The notes beneath the pieces are model-generated. The model was not told where the DNA came from. It did not search any database and saw only the letters and a program-made list of their open reading frames with translations. Both the position numbers and the translations under genes were made by a program. Source: Akanthomyces muscarius (Eukaryota; Ascomycota; Sordariomycetes; Hypocreales; Cordycipitaceae). Taken from it: a stretch of DNA of 64,000 nt. Location: the NCBI RefSeq assembly GCF_028009165.1, contig NC_079241.1, positions 5,704,001 to 5,768,000 on the forward strand, given 5' to 3'. This document shows, piece after piece, positions 13,592-24,149 of the stretch (positions within the stretch are counted from its first letter, which is position 1; each line of letters starts with the position of its first letter).

Positions 13592-16303
13592 ATGGCGGAC
13601 TTTCTGGCTTCATTCAACTTCGGCGCGGCGGAGGAGGAACCGACCCGCGAAGAAGCTTGCGCCAGCCTCGACGAAGTGCAGTCTCGCTTCCGCGATGTAT
13701 TCGAGGGAAAAGTGACTGAAACGCGCGCGGAGCATATGAAAATTAGCATCGACATCGGCCCCTCGACACAGTTCACGATTTTCGGCGGCGATGGCGATAA
13801 CGTCGACCCCAGCCTCAGCAGAATCACCGCCCGCGAGGCTCTCGTGTCGCAGCCACAGCAGAACCCCATCACGCAACGTGCCGTATCGCAAGAAATACTC
13901 AACGCCCTCGGTAATATCGACGGAAGCACATGGTCTGGTATAGATGAGTTGCGCAAAGCGCAGGGCTGGGTGCTCGCGTATGTCTGCAACCACTCATGGC
14001 AGCAGTGGACTCGGCACGGCAAGGCGGCGCAGACACATGCAATTCTTGATTACAGCCAAAAGGAGCTGGATTTCGTGTCTAGGGGTAAATCTCCATCGAA
14101 GATGAGCGATTGGCGACTGAGCGGTTGCTGACTTTATCAGCGCGGCCTGCATTCGATTGTCGAGGAACCGTAACGATTACCTTTTCCAAAACCAACAGTG
14201 CCATAACTGTCAATTATTCCCACACCCCATTCCACCGGACCGTTGGTGAAGTATACGACTTGTTCAAACCGCCACCTCCGCCGCCCAGAGCCGTTTCTAA
14301 GCAGAAGGCGCCCGGATCGGCAAGGAAGAGTGACACGCCACGCAGAAAACGGGCCGCGACTGGTGCAGATGGAGAACCAGTTCCTAAGAAGCCGAGGCCA
14401 CGGCCTAAAAAGGGCGCGAAGAACCAACTATCACAGGCCGAATTGGTTCCGATGACAGAGGGCTTCGCGTCGGCCAACGGTATGACAACTGCAATTGACG
14501 CTGCGGATCATGTTGCTCTCGCAGCTCTTTCAGCAGCAACGACCGGAGACCTTGTGCCTAACAGCGGTGCGGCGCCACAGCCAAAAAACAATACAGCATC
14601 GTTGAATGTGTCGCCCGAAGAAGCAGCGCGACGGCGCGAAACGGCTACCAACAAACTAATCGAGGCTGGCATCGACCCCGCCACTCTCAATGCGGATCAA
14701 TTCAGTATCTTCTCTAACCAGTCGCCTGAAGTGCAGACTGAGTCACTGAACATGCTCGCTAAGTACGGCGCAGAGAGACTGCACATTGTTCATCCAGCGA
14801 AGAAGGACAGCCCACGGCTACCCGCGGGCCAGCCTGATGCCGAATCAATAGCGTCTGGCTCCGTGAACCCTCATCGCCTTGCGAACGATTCTGCTAGCGA
14901 TAATCTTGGAGCAGACAATTCTGCCGCTGAAACAAATGGGGCGCCAAAGACAAAGACACCACAGAAAGCCAAAGCCGGAGCGAAATCACGAGTTTTTTGC
15001 TTCAACTGCAAGCTTTCGAAATTCAAGGCAAGTCGTGAACACATGCAAATAAGGCAATCATCTATCTAACCTTGTCCAGTGCTCGAAAGAGAGGCCCACT
15101 TGTACTGTGTGCCAAGAGTCCGGGTTGACCTGCGAGTATCCAGCGGCCAAGCCTAGAAACAGGAAATCTGCTGCTTTTGTGACAGAGGATGAAGACACTG
15201 TAATGTCGGAGAATGTTGATGCCGAAGGCGAGGCAGAAGACGCTAGAGCAGATGCTGTCCACACACAAGCCGAAGATCAACGGCAACCATCAGCTTATGG
15301 CCAGGTTCCCATCGCCGATATGATGCAAATCACTCCAGATGAGGAAGGCAATGGCTCCCGCCCAATTGGAGAAGCGAGCCTCCAACCTACATACGAATAT
15401 CGTGCCCCGACTAGCTCCCTTAATTGGAATTCAGGTGGCCTCGCACTACCCCAAGGGCGCGTCTACTATCCTCCGGCCCCTAGTGCAGCGACGAAAGAAC
15501 CGCTGCCAAATAATGCCAGAACTGTTGTGGAAACTGCGGCGCCCAAACGATCGCAGCGAGTGTCGAAACCTACAGCAAAGGCTAAGAGCCGCATACCGAC
15601 ACCGGTTCAAGCTCTCATCGCTCCGCCCCCTCGCGAAAGGCACGAGAGTCCCCTCGAGCGCCATAACCCCAGGAGACATGAGGCACAACCACGCAATTCG
15701 CTTGCCTTTGATCGTTCTCCGCCTAATCCTTACGGCCAACCGGTCACTCAGCCGCAGTACGCAAGCGATCCGTATCGACAAAATCCCAGCTATGGCCAGA
15801 ATCAGGGAGCATACCCACAACTCCAAGAAACTGCACCCGAGAGGATTGCGTATGATCCTAACGCATATCGCAGCGACGCACACCCTAAATCATTCAACCA
15901 GCAGAAGCCCCCGGACCCTACACATGCTAACGCTGCCACGGGTTCATGGCCAAGTCGCGGACAAGATGTTGCGGCGACGGATACTCTTCAGAGAATACAC
16001 GGCTACGGAGGGAGCAGCAATACGGGCAATACGATGCTGTCGGTGCACCCACCTAATCAGCACCGCAGTACAGGTGGTGGCAGTGACAGAATGCAAGGCG
16101 TGATGGGGGCAGCTAAGCACGGCTCCTCACGCAAGTCGTATTCGTCGCAACCTGTACAGCAGCAAGTCTCAGCCGCACCGAATCAGCCACAGTCTTCTCA
16201 ACAGTCCTGGTATGGATTTAATGGTCTCCATGGCGGCTCTGCGACCAACACACAGTCTAACCATAGCTGGGGAGGATCTGGTGGCGGTGGTGGCTGGAAC
16301 TGA
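13592..16303 (+). CDS. Zn(II)2Cys6 regulator with a mid-protein zinc cluster
   Basis: Three exons: 13592-14084, 14141-15027 and 15080-16303, 867 aa. The zinc cluster lies at residues 451-478 (CFNCKLSKFK then CSKERPTCTVC...C), with Cys at 451, 454, 461, 468, 471 and 478; the spacing C-x2-C-x6-C-x6-C-x2-C-x6-C is that of fungal zinc-cluster DNA-binding domains, which normally sit near the N-terminus. Residues 1-220 look folded (TFGGDGDNV-type and GWVLAYVCNHSWQQW patches) and are not a domain I can name. A Lys/Arg/Pro-rich stretch (PRRKRAATG, KKPRPRPKKG) is a likely nuclear signal. Residues after 480 are low-complexity, rich in Pro, Gln, Ser and Tyr, ending in a Gly run, and no fungal_trans middle-homology region is visible. 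Probably a transcription factor; the target is unknown. Exons 2 and 3 join across a GC-AG intron. Confidence 0.82.
15028..15079 (+). other. GC-AG intron inside the zinc-cluster codons
   Basis: The 52-nt intron starts AAG|GCAAGT and ends CTTGTCCAG, with CTAAC as branch site. Splicing here restores the third cysteine of the zinc cluster (FK-CSKERPTC). A GT-AG alternative that keeps the cluster is not present nearby. Confidence 0.85.
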
Positions 16304-16695
16304 CGCCAGTAGCTGATTCGAGTCTTTGGCGAGATCCGATCTCCGTTGGAAGATATGTACATAACAATACGGGAAACATATGGGAAACCCAGTGATTCTG
16401 GAGGATTGGCGTTTACGGTCTTGGCCTGGTCTTGGCCTGGTTTTTAGCTTCCGATGTGCTTCGGCACAAGAGATACCAAATGCTTCTTTTAAAAGCCAGG
16501 ATGGCCTGAACACTTAACATTGTGTCTCGAATATGTTTGCTCGAGGAAATATGACTAGGGTTTAAAATGATCATGTGTGTATTAAGTTGAATGTAGCCCA
16601 AATGCAACGCTGTCTATGCTCTATGCTGGTATAACCGATTATCCAATAACCAAAGGCCCTTTCTATCAGGTACCGTCATTCCCAAGTATCATTGT
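16304..16695. other. Convergent 3' intergenic region
   Basis: About 390 bp between two converging genes. It contains an adjacent direct repeat (gtcttggcct at 16418-16438, twice), too short to interpret. No gene is visible. Confidence 0.4.
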
Positions 16696-18593
16696 CTAAT
16701 CCGCAAGCGCAAACTTGCTCATAGCACGCAATCTAGCACCGTAGAAGTACAGAAGCCAGATGCCGACGATGCCAATGACACTCAGGCCGCCAAGAAGACT
16801 GGTGCCACGGGCAACACCCAAGTTTCCAAAGAGAGGGTGGGCAAACAGAACACTGCCGCAGGCCAGAGCGCTGCGGAAGAAGTCGTTGGCGGCAAACAGA
16901 CTAGCCGCATACATGGGGTAGCTGAGGGGAATGTACACAAAGATACATTGCATGACCACGAAGACGGTGGCGCCATAGATGGTGATGCCGATGGTGGGCA
17001 CGATCCAGTGGATCGACGCGCGAGCGGTCCAGGCGAAGAGGAAGAGACCGATCGTCGGGCCAAAGGCAGCGCCAAGGGCGGGAATCAGACGCTCCTCCTG
17101 GGCACCGAAGCCGTACTTGACGATGCGCGGGTTCATGTAGAAGTACAGGTAGCAGAAGTAGCCAACGACACCAATGAGGCACGAGATCAAGATGCACAGG
17201 AAAACGAGACCAATCTGGCCGAGGCTCATGTGGTAATCAACGGGGTAAACCAGAGGGAAGACCTCAAAGACTATTCCTCTCGTTAGTTTTAGATCAAGCA
17301 AGGGACGAGGCTCTCGACTTACAGGAGTAGTAGATGCCATAAATGATGGCGCTGTAGATCTGGACAAACAAGACAGCGGGATCCTTGATGGTGATTTCAA
17401 GAGGCTTGATGAGCGCGTCGATGAATACGGCAGTCATCTTCTGGCTGCGCTGGTCAATCTCGCTCTGGGACATGAAGCGGGCGTCGCCAGTGACCTTGCG
17501 AAGACGCTGGGCGCGCTGCAGCAGAATGGTCGCGCTGCTCGTCTCAGGGAGGAACACGAGCATGAGGATGAAGATGGGAGACGAGGCCCAGATGGACTCG
17601 TACAGGGACCAGCGCCAGCCCATGACGGGGACGGAGAAGCCGCTGAGAAGAGGGCCAAGGGCAGCTGTTGCCAAATTGTCAGTATCTCTGCCTGTAACCC
17701 GAAAGATGTGAACATCGTGTCGAAAACTTACGTCCGCAGTAAGCAGCAGAGACCCAGGCCATCATGGCGTAGGGAATCGCCATCAGGCTGTACATGTCGC
17801 CGAGCGACGCGCCGCCCGAGGCCAGGCACGGCGAGCCGAAGAAGCCCTGAAGGAAGCGCAGGACCATGAGGCCGGCAAAGTTGTGCACGAGCGCCGTGGG
17901 GATGGAGATGATGACGAAGAGGAACATGGTGACGACGTAGACGGGGTTGCGGCCGATGCGGGGGATCTCGCTGAGCGGCGAGAAGATGAGCGGGCCGACG
18001 CCGTAGCCGAGGACGTAGAGGGAGAGGCCGAGCGAGGCCTTGAGGGTGCTCACGCTGAACTCCTCCATGACGCCCTCGGTGGAGGCCGTGTAAATGGCCG
18101 AGGTCGTGTAGACGACAAAGGTGTACAGGCAGATGACGAGCGCAATGGCGTTGCGCTTGCTGTTGGACCAGTTGTGCGGGTCGGCCTGGTCGTCGGTAAA
18201 GTACCAGTCGACGAGGATGGCGCCGTCCTTGGTCTGCTGCGGCGCGATGGCGAGGGACTGCTTCTTCTCGAGATTGTGCAGCGTGTCGGCCTCGAGCGCC
18301 GACTCGGTGATGTTGTTGATGCCGGAGCGGTGCGACGGGACGTGCGCCAGAGGCGACGGGGCCGCGGCGGCTACCGTCGCGGCGTCGTCGCTATCTGTCG
18401 CGGCATCGTCGTCGAGGGTCGTCGAAGACTTGAATGTGGGCGGCCGGTTGCTGAGGTTGACGCCGTTGAGAATGTTGGCGTAGGCCTCGGGGAGCTGGAA
18501 GTCGGGCTTCTCCTCGGGGTACTGGAGGTAGCGGTTGCCGGTGACCCAGCGAATGAACTGGCCGACGGCGGCATCGCGAATGATGTCCGCCAT
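16696..18593 (-). CDS. MFS transporter, DHA1 (drug:H+ antiporter / polyamine-type) family
   Basis: Three exons: 18593-17732, 17664-17323 and 17270-16696, 592 aa. Residues 1-145 are a cytoplasmic N-terminus rich in Asp, Ala and Ser. A DHA1-typical entry motif follows (WYFTDDQADPHNWSNSKR), then 12 predicted transmembrane helices. Motif A is seen as PLSEIPRIGRNPVY, and the GYGVGPLIFSPLSE and LRFLQGFFGSPCLASGGA stretches fit helices 4-5 of the FLU1/TPO/Caf5-like group. The central loop is basic (RAQRLRKVTGDARF). The introns have GTAAGT donors; the joins give YCG-PALGPLLSG and YYS-FFEVFPLVYP. It probably exports small organic molecules at the plasma membrane, but the substrate cannot be told from sequence. 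It is flanked upstream by 2.3 kb without genes. Confidence 0.88.
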
Positions 18594-20874
18594 TACTTGT
18601 GATTTAAACGGTGGACGGAAAGACTGCTACTGGAGAGAGACTGTAGTCTTGGTATAAGTAGACGCAGTATTTCAAGATGGTCGAAGCCGAGTGGTCAAGG
18701 GAGACTGTTGTATGCGTAGGCAGATGCAATGATATCTGATGATGTCTATACAAATCTATTTACTTGAAGGGGAAGACCTGCATACTTATACAAGTAGGCG
18801 TCCACATCTTGCTTCGGCTGTCGGAAGGAGGCTCAACTATGGAACCTGCAGGAAGGGAACAATTAAAAATGAATGCCCTGATGTGTCACTCCAACCTGAT
18901 TAATCAAGAGAAGACAAGGCTGCTCAAAAGGGAAAAGTGCATGGGGATTACAGGTAAGACCCGAGCTGCGGCGGAGTTAGTTTGGCTGGCGGCTTTACTA
19001 TGCGAGGCCCCATTCACTCTTATAAATCCGAAGAAGAATAACGGACAAGTGAAAATAAATGAAGGCTTGGCTGCACTAGCGTAGGGAAACGGTGGCCGGG
19101 CTACTGCTCGATAGAGCTGACTGGAGTAGGAACCGTGGTAGAATCTGGCGCGAGGACGAATCAAAGCACGACTCTACCGGCAGGAGGTAAATTGTGGGCT
19201 TGTGACGGAGTACTGGTAATAAGGCTGTAAGTTACTAGTTAGTTTGACAAGTGTCGCGGCACATCGGTGCTAGGAAAAGCTTGTGGCTGTTCGGATTTTG
19301 GATTACCAACCAACCATCGGTGGGGAGAAGGCTTTGAGTCAAACTGCAAGTTAGATGTGGGACTCTTGCCCTGCAGAGTTGTGCTGAGGATCATTGCCGT
19401 GAATTTCGTTTTTAGTGCTGATATGAATGGAATCACTGAGTTTACCATTTTATTGTACTTTTTATTGATACTCGTGCAATCCGAGTGTTTTGCTCTGCTG
19501 GCTCAACCGCAACAGGGTCGGCCACTGGTGCTGCGACCAAGGACAAAATCGGCAGCACACATGGCAGCCTCACCGCATTTGACCAGCATAAAACCAATAG
19601 TCTTGAAAACAACAGCTGCTAATATCGGCGTAAACCCAGACGAAAAAAAATATCTGCTGATTCATGGACAATAAACGGCCAAAAAATGAACAGTGTTGCT
19701 GCTGCGGCAAGCGGGCTGACGCCATAACTTACCCACCAGTTCGGCCTAGCTCAACAATGTGACAGCTAGGGCAAGCCACCAAGAGCATGGATTACAAACC
19801 TGGATTGCTTTTGAATTAGCAATGAACCCGGGCTAACTAATTGCAAACACGTTTTGGTTTCTCACGGTCTGCCACTGATGGCGTGCGAGTGCCTGCTCGG
19901 TCAGTCCAAGAAAAGCCCTGCGCTGATCGCGATAAACAGCTCTGCGCACGCAATCTCCCACGACAAACCTAAACTGTCCAGATACGGCGGGGTTCTGCTG
20001 TAATTTAAGCTTAGAAATCTAGCAGTACTTGCATCGTACAGACCGCCGTAGCGGTATAAATGAATCCGCAGAAAGGCTTGCGGAGTTTTGGCGGGATTAT
20101 TAGGTAGACTGAGCATTCTAAGAAGAAGAAAAAGAAAAAAAAAAGAAGAAAAAAACCGAATAAAATAAAAACCCCCATAATAGAAGCAGAAGCCTAAATG
20201 TATTCACTGCTTCACCGTTGGACTGTGTCAAAGTCGCATTTCGCGGGGCGCGATTACACTGAGCGAGATACTGGACCACATCGGTAGCTCGTCAACGCTG
20301 GGCTCGTCAACGCTGGGCTCGTCAACGCTGGGCTCGTCAACGCTGGGCTCGTCAACGCTGGGCTCGCTTTTGATCTTTTCCCCCCTGCCTTCAGCCTTGG
20401 GCAAGCAGGATGAAAAAAAAAAAAAAAAAAAAAAAGTAACAGAGTAATACCATGTGACAACCAAACCTAGCTCATCATGGTTTGGTATAGACTTTGCGTC
20501 TCGCCAACCAAGTTTGGAAGCGCGGACATAGTCGGACGAGACGGTACCCTTAAACGCCGATGCTTTGCCCGATCGGAGACAATGGCGTTTGATTCGCAAA
20601 CAGCAACCGAGCAGTGCCGGATATAAGACTAGCGAATTAGAGAAATTGATATACATGGAATAGTTTTTGAATGTAGCAAGATAAAAATACAGAAGTAATT
20701 ACAGGGGAGACAAGTCGCTCTCTTCTACTTTCGGTCACTTTGCGAAGCAGGCCATCTCCATCCTTGTAATTCTGTCGTCCCTGGCTTCCGATATTCCGTG
20801 CACCGACGTCCCTCGGCTGGCTTATTATTTCGAATTTGATGAATGCAAGTCGAGTAGATAGCAACAGCAAACGA
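18594..20874. other. Gene-free region with minisatellite and homopurine tracts
   Basis: About 2.3 kb between the MFS start codon and the PPR stop codon. The left end should hold the MFS promoter. Frames of up to 142 codons exist, but the longest one (20228-20656, minus) owes its content to the minisatellite and poly-A tract and is not credible. A purine-rich run of A and G lies at about 20120-20158. Confidence 0.45.
20287..20366. repeat. 15-bp minisatellite, five copies
   Basis: The unit GCTCGTCAACGCTGG is repeated five times without mismatch (20287-20361), followed by a partial sixth copy, GCTCG. A 23-base run of A lies just downstream at 20413-20435. The unit is a multiple of three, which creates an artificial repetitive frame on the minus strand. 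Confidence 0.97.
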
Positions 20875-22530
20875 CTAGGGGCCCTCTTCAAGTTGGGGCC
20901 GCTGCAGCATCGCGCCGAGCTTCTCCTCGAAGCGACGGCCCTCCTCCGCCGTCCTGCCATCCAGCATCAGACGCTCAATCGCCACCTGGAGCTTCTGCGC
21001 GACCATCTGCCGCGACTCCTCACGCTCCTGCGCCGCCAGCTCCTCGAGCAGGCGGTCGCTCATCTCGGCCACCGTGCTGCTCTCGCCGTCGCAGTGCGGA
21101 AGCAGCTGCAGCAGCACCTCGAGCGGCGGCCACTTCTCGCCGCACAGCTGCTCATATCGGGCGTAGAGCTCCATGGCGAGGTCCGCGTCGGCCTCGAGCA
21201 CGTGCCTGTTGATGGCGGCGTTGACGAGGCGCGGCGGCGCGAGCAGGCTCTCCTCGTCGGACGCGCTGCGCAGCCACGCGTTGAGCTCGCGGCCGCGGTG
21301 CGCGGCCGCGGCAACGAGGCGCTTCGCTGCGGCCTTGGTGACGGGGATGCCGCTGGTGTGCATGATGCAGTGCAGGCGCGTGGCCGAGGCCAGGTCGTCG
21401 CCCAGGATGAAGGCGTCGATGACGCTGTCGTAGTGGTAGTCCTGCACACGGGTCCGCTGCGCCAGCATGTCGAGCGCCTCGCTGGCGAGTGCCGTGTCGG
21501 CTTGTCGCGCGGCCGTGTTAATCACGTTTTCCAAGATGCCGTCCGAGGGATTCACCTTGCCGTTGCGAACCAGCGTGTTCCATCCGGCGACTGTGCCGGG
21601 GTAGTGGAACGCAGCGCTGCAGACGTCCAGGGCAAAGAATTGCAGCGCGCCCAGGCCCTGCGTAGAGGCTAGGGACAGCCGTGCCGCCAAGATTTCCGTC
21701 ATTTCATCCACGAAGCCCATCCTGCCAAGCGCAAACACAAAGATGTCGTAGATCCACGGGTCGACCCGGGTATTGCTGGTGTGCAGCTCCATGAGCGTGT
21801 CGTAGGCCAGCTCGTACTGCTCGTCACGGAGTAAGGCAACCGCGATGGTCTGCCTGCTCTCGGGCCAGTCGCGCGCGCGCGTGTGCTCTAGAATCTCGAG
21901 CAGGGCCACGTAGTTGGGGTGCACCATGAGGGACTCGAGCGCTCCGCTGTAGAATGCCTGCGTCGGCTCGATGCCCTGCTGCGCCATGTCTTTCATGAGG
22001 TGGACGAGCGATAGGCCGCTGCTGTCCGGATCGCCCATGGTGTCCACCACGCATTCGTAGAGAAAGGCCGTCAGGCGCTGCCGGCGCTGCACAACCAGGT
22101 GCCTGACAATGTGCACAATGCGCTTGTGACGCTCCACAGGTGATGTCGTGTATTTCCATGGCTTTTCCCGGCCGCGCAGCGTATGTAGGTGGTCAATTAG
22201 CTCGTCGATGGACGCCGCGAAGAGCGTTGCGTCGCTTGGCGGCGCCTTGCCCGTCACTATACTGATCTGCTTCGGCGCCGGCTTCGTAGCTCCTCCTGGC
22301 CCCGGCCTGAGCATGTCGCGAATGTATGCGTCGATTGATGGCGACGATTCTGCGCTGTACATTCGGCGTTGCGTCATCGGTATCGCAGGTCCTCGCGCAA
22401 GCTCACAGCGCAGCTGGCGTGAGCGCACAGCGATTGGGAGCCGCGCCGCGTGCGGCACCATTGTCCTGTCAAAAGAAGGGCAAAGGCAGCGCCACAGCCC
22501 GTCGTATATTATCCCGCTGCGCTGCATCAT
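20875..22530 (-). CDS. PPR-like mitochondrial protein
   Basis: Single exon, 551 aa. The N-terminus is basic and Arg-rich with almost no acidic residues and ends in QRRMYSAESS, which looks like a matrix-processing site at about residue 60. The rest is a helical solenoid: repeated helix pairs such as LRDEQYELAYDTLMELHTS and DPWIYDIFVFALGRMGFVDE have the spacing of pentatricopeptide repeats, at least four to six of them between residues 180 and 420. Proteins of this type bind organellar RNA and help its stability, processing or translation. I cannot assign it to a named member. A shorter start at Met24 is possible. It is divergent from lsm4 with only 315 bp between the start codons. Confidence 0.78.
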   Translation of the reverse strand: MMQRSGIIYDGLWRCLCPSFDRTMVPHAARLPIAVRSRQLRCELARGPAIPMTQRRMYSAESSPSIDAYIRDMLRPGPGGATKPAPKQISIVTGKAPPSDATLFAASIDELIDHLHTLRGREKPWKYTTSPVERHKRIVHIVRHLVVQRRQRLTAFLYECVVDTMGDPDSSGLSLVHLMKDMAQQGIEPTQAFYSGALESLMVHPNYVALLEILEHTRARDWPESRQTIAVALLRDEQYELAYDTLMELHTSNTRVDPWIYDIFVFALGRMGFVDEMTEILAARLSLASTQGLGALQFFALDVCSAAFHYPGTVAGWNTLVRNGKVNPSDGILENVINTAARQADTALASEALDMLAQRTRVQDYHYDSVIDAFILGDDLASATRLHCIMHTSGIPVTKAAAKRLVAAAAHRGRELNAWLRSASDEESLLAPPRLVNAAINRHVLEADADLAMELYARYEQLCGEKWPPLEVLLQLLPHCDGESSTVAEMSDRLLEELAAQEREESRQMVAQKLQVAIERLMLDGRTAEEGRRFEEKLGAMLQRPQLEEGP

Positions 22531-22845
22531 TGCAAACTTTTCTACCCCTCGACTGTTTCCATCTCCCCTAAGCGCTGTCGGGGATTTCGATGATGGTCCA
22601 AAGGGGAGATGAGGTGCACGCCCAGCGTTTTCTGGGTGGCGCTACGCGGAAGCTTTTCCGCAATCAGCAACCGGGGCAATGCAACTGGCGAGGTCTGTCT
22701 TGCAGCGGACCAGCACCACCACCATCTTGCTCCTCCCTCCAAGTGACCTCATCCGCAGAAGCTCCCCATCGACACCCAGGCAAGCCATTGAGCTTACTTT
22801 TCGCCTCGCTATTCTTGTCGCGACCATATACAGATCAAAGACAAC
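22531..22845. promoter_or_regulatory. Divergent promoter PPR gene/lsm4
   Basis: A compact 315-bp segment between two start codons, which must contain both promoters. No site assigned. Confidence 0.45.
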
Positions 22846-23573
22846 ATGGTACGGACCTGCCAGGGTCGCAGGGCCCCGCGCACGCGATCCCCGCGCGCAT
22901 CCCATTGCGGCCTCTTGCTCTCGCCCCATCAAGCATCTAGAAATCTGCTAACCTGCTTGTTCCAATGCAGCTGCCCCTCGGCCTGCTCAATGCCGCCCAG
23001 GGCCACCCCATGCTGGTCGAGCTCAAGAACGGAGAGACCCTCAACGGCCACCTTGTCAACTGCGATACGTGGATGAACCTGACGCTGAAAGAGGTTGTCC
23101 AAACAAGTCCTGTACGAATCCCGCTCCTCCATAGCCCGGCGCGCGCCAACGATGCACATAACTTCAGCTTCCTCGCGAGGAAATATCCGTGCTATTTCGA
23201 GGGAGGCAGGTTGCTGACAACAGTTGCAGGAAGGAGACAAGTTTATGCGCTTACCAGAGGTCTACGTCAAGGGTAACAATGTACGTGACATCCTCACCCC
23301 CTCCCTCCTACCAAAGCCTGTGTTGCACGCTGCGGAACAAGAAAAGCTGACTCTATCCGCTTCGCTCTCTTTTCTCCACAGATTAAATACCTACGAGTTC
23401 CCGAAGAAATCATCGAGCACGCGGCCGAGGCGCAAAAGAACCAGCAGGGCAACTTCCGCGGCGGCCGCGGCGGCCATTCGAGAGGCGACCATGGCGGTCG
23501 CGGTGGCGGCGACAGAGGCCGTGGAGGTCGTGGCGGTGGCCGTGGTGGGCGAGGTCGTGGCCGGGGACAGTGA
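22846..23573 (+). CDS. lsm4: U6 snRNA-associated Sm-like protein Lsm4
   Basis: Four exons: 22846-22848, 22971-23111, 23230-23280 and 23382-23573, 128 aa. Lsm4 is part of the Lsm1-7 ring (cytoplasmic mRNA decay, P-bodies) and the Lsm2-8 ring (U6 snRNA, splicing). The Sm1 motif is seen in [18 protein letters not shown] and [11 protein letters not shown], and Sm2 in [14 protein letters not shown]. The tail, from about residue 90, is an RGG/Gly-rich stretch ([20 protein letters not shown]), the usual aggregation-prone, RNA-binding tail of Lsm4. The first coding exon is only the ATG, followed directly by a GTACGG donor; the next exon starts [10 protein letters not shown], so the spliced protein begins MLPLGLL as in other species. 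Introns are 122, 118 and 101 nt, long for this window relative to a 384-nt coding sequence. Confidence 0.94.
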
Positions 23574-24149
23574 AACGATGACGAGAATGGGATTTCGACC
23601 AGGCGGCGAACAGAGGCCGCACTGTTAATTCGCTATCAACAAGCCAAAGCCTCTGCGGCTTCTTTCTGGGATATTCAACGGATAGACTTTTTCGCCTTGC
23701 TTTTATTCTATGGACACGCCGCCCTCTCTGACACCCTTTCATTGTTGATGGGCAAAGACCAAAGAAGGATTCTTTTCGGCGACGCGGCCTCTAGAGTCAC
23801 GACACAGTGCATATCAACTGCACCGTGATGCTGACTAGACCCGAGCGATGAGTCAAATATAGGAAAACTGAGTAATAGAAAAAAAAAATCGAAAAAGAAA
23901 CCGCGCCCTTCTCATTAGTAGCGTGTCACAATGTGTTGCCTTGCATTCTCATGCGCGATTTGAAATGGCATGCACAGGCGTGACGCGAGATTAACATTTG
24001 AAAGTATATATATTAACAAGTTCTATTATAATCAATTTGCTCATAGGATCTTAGCGACTCTTAAGACTTCTAACCGCGAGACATTCATTGTAACCGCTCT
24101 CTTCATCATGCAAAATAACATTCCTCAAACATCAATTATAAGACACCCC
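23574..24149. other. Convergent intergenic region lsm4/fas2
   Basis: About 580 bp, AT-rich, between converging stop codons. It should hold the two 3' UTRs. A small frame (23970-24266) overlaps the fas2 end and is a shadow. Confidence 0.45.

Noticed and set aside
17883..18602. 239-codon plus-strand frame opposite the MFS transporter
   Set aside because: Very rich in Gly, Asp, Glu, Arg and Val from the reverse complement of membrane-helix codons; no motifs.
20228..20656. 142-codon frame with five SVDEP-like repeats
   Set aside because: Its repeats and a Phe run come from the minisatellite and the poly-A tract; nothing else supports coding.
18594..20874. Repeat-induced point mutation (RIP) footprint in the gene-free region
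   Set aside because: Base composition is not strongly AT-skewed, and no duplicated element with C-to-T changes is visible; the TpA/ApT index would need to be computed.
20836..21672. 278-codon plus-strand frame opposite the PPR gene
   Set aside because: Antisense shadow; Leu/Arg/Val-rich without conserved features.
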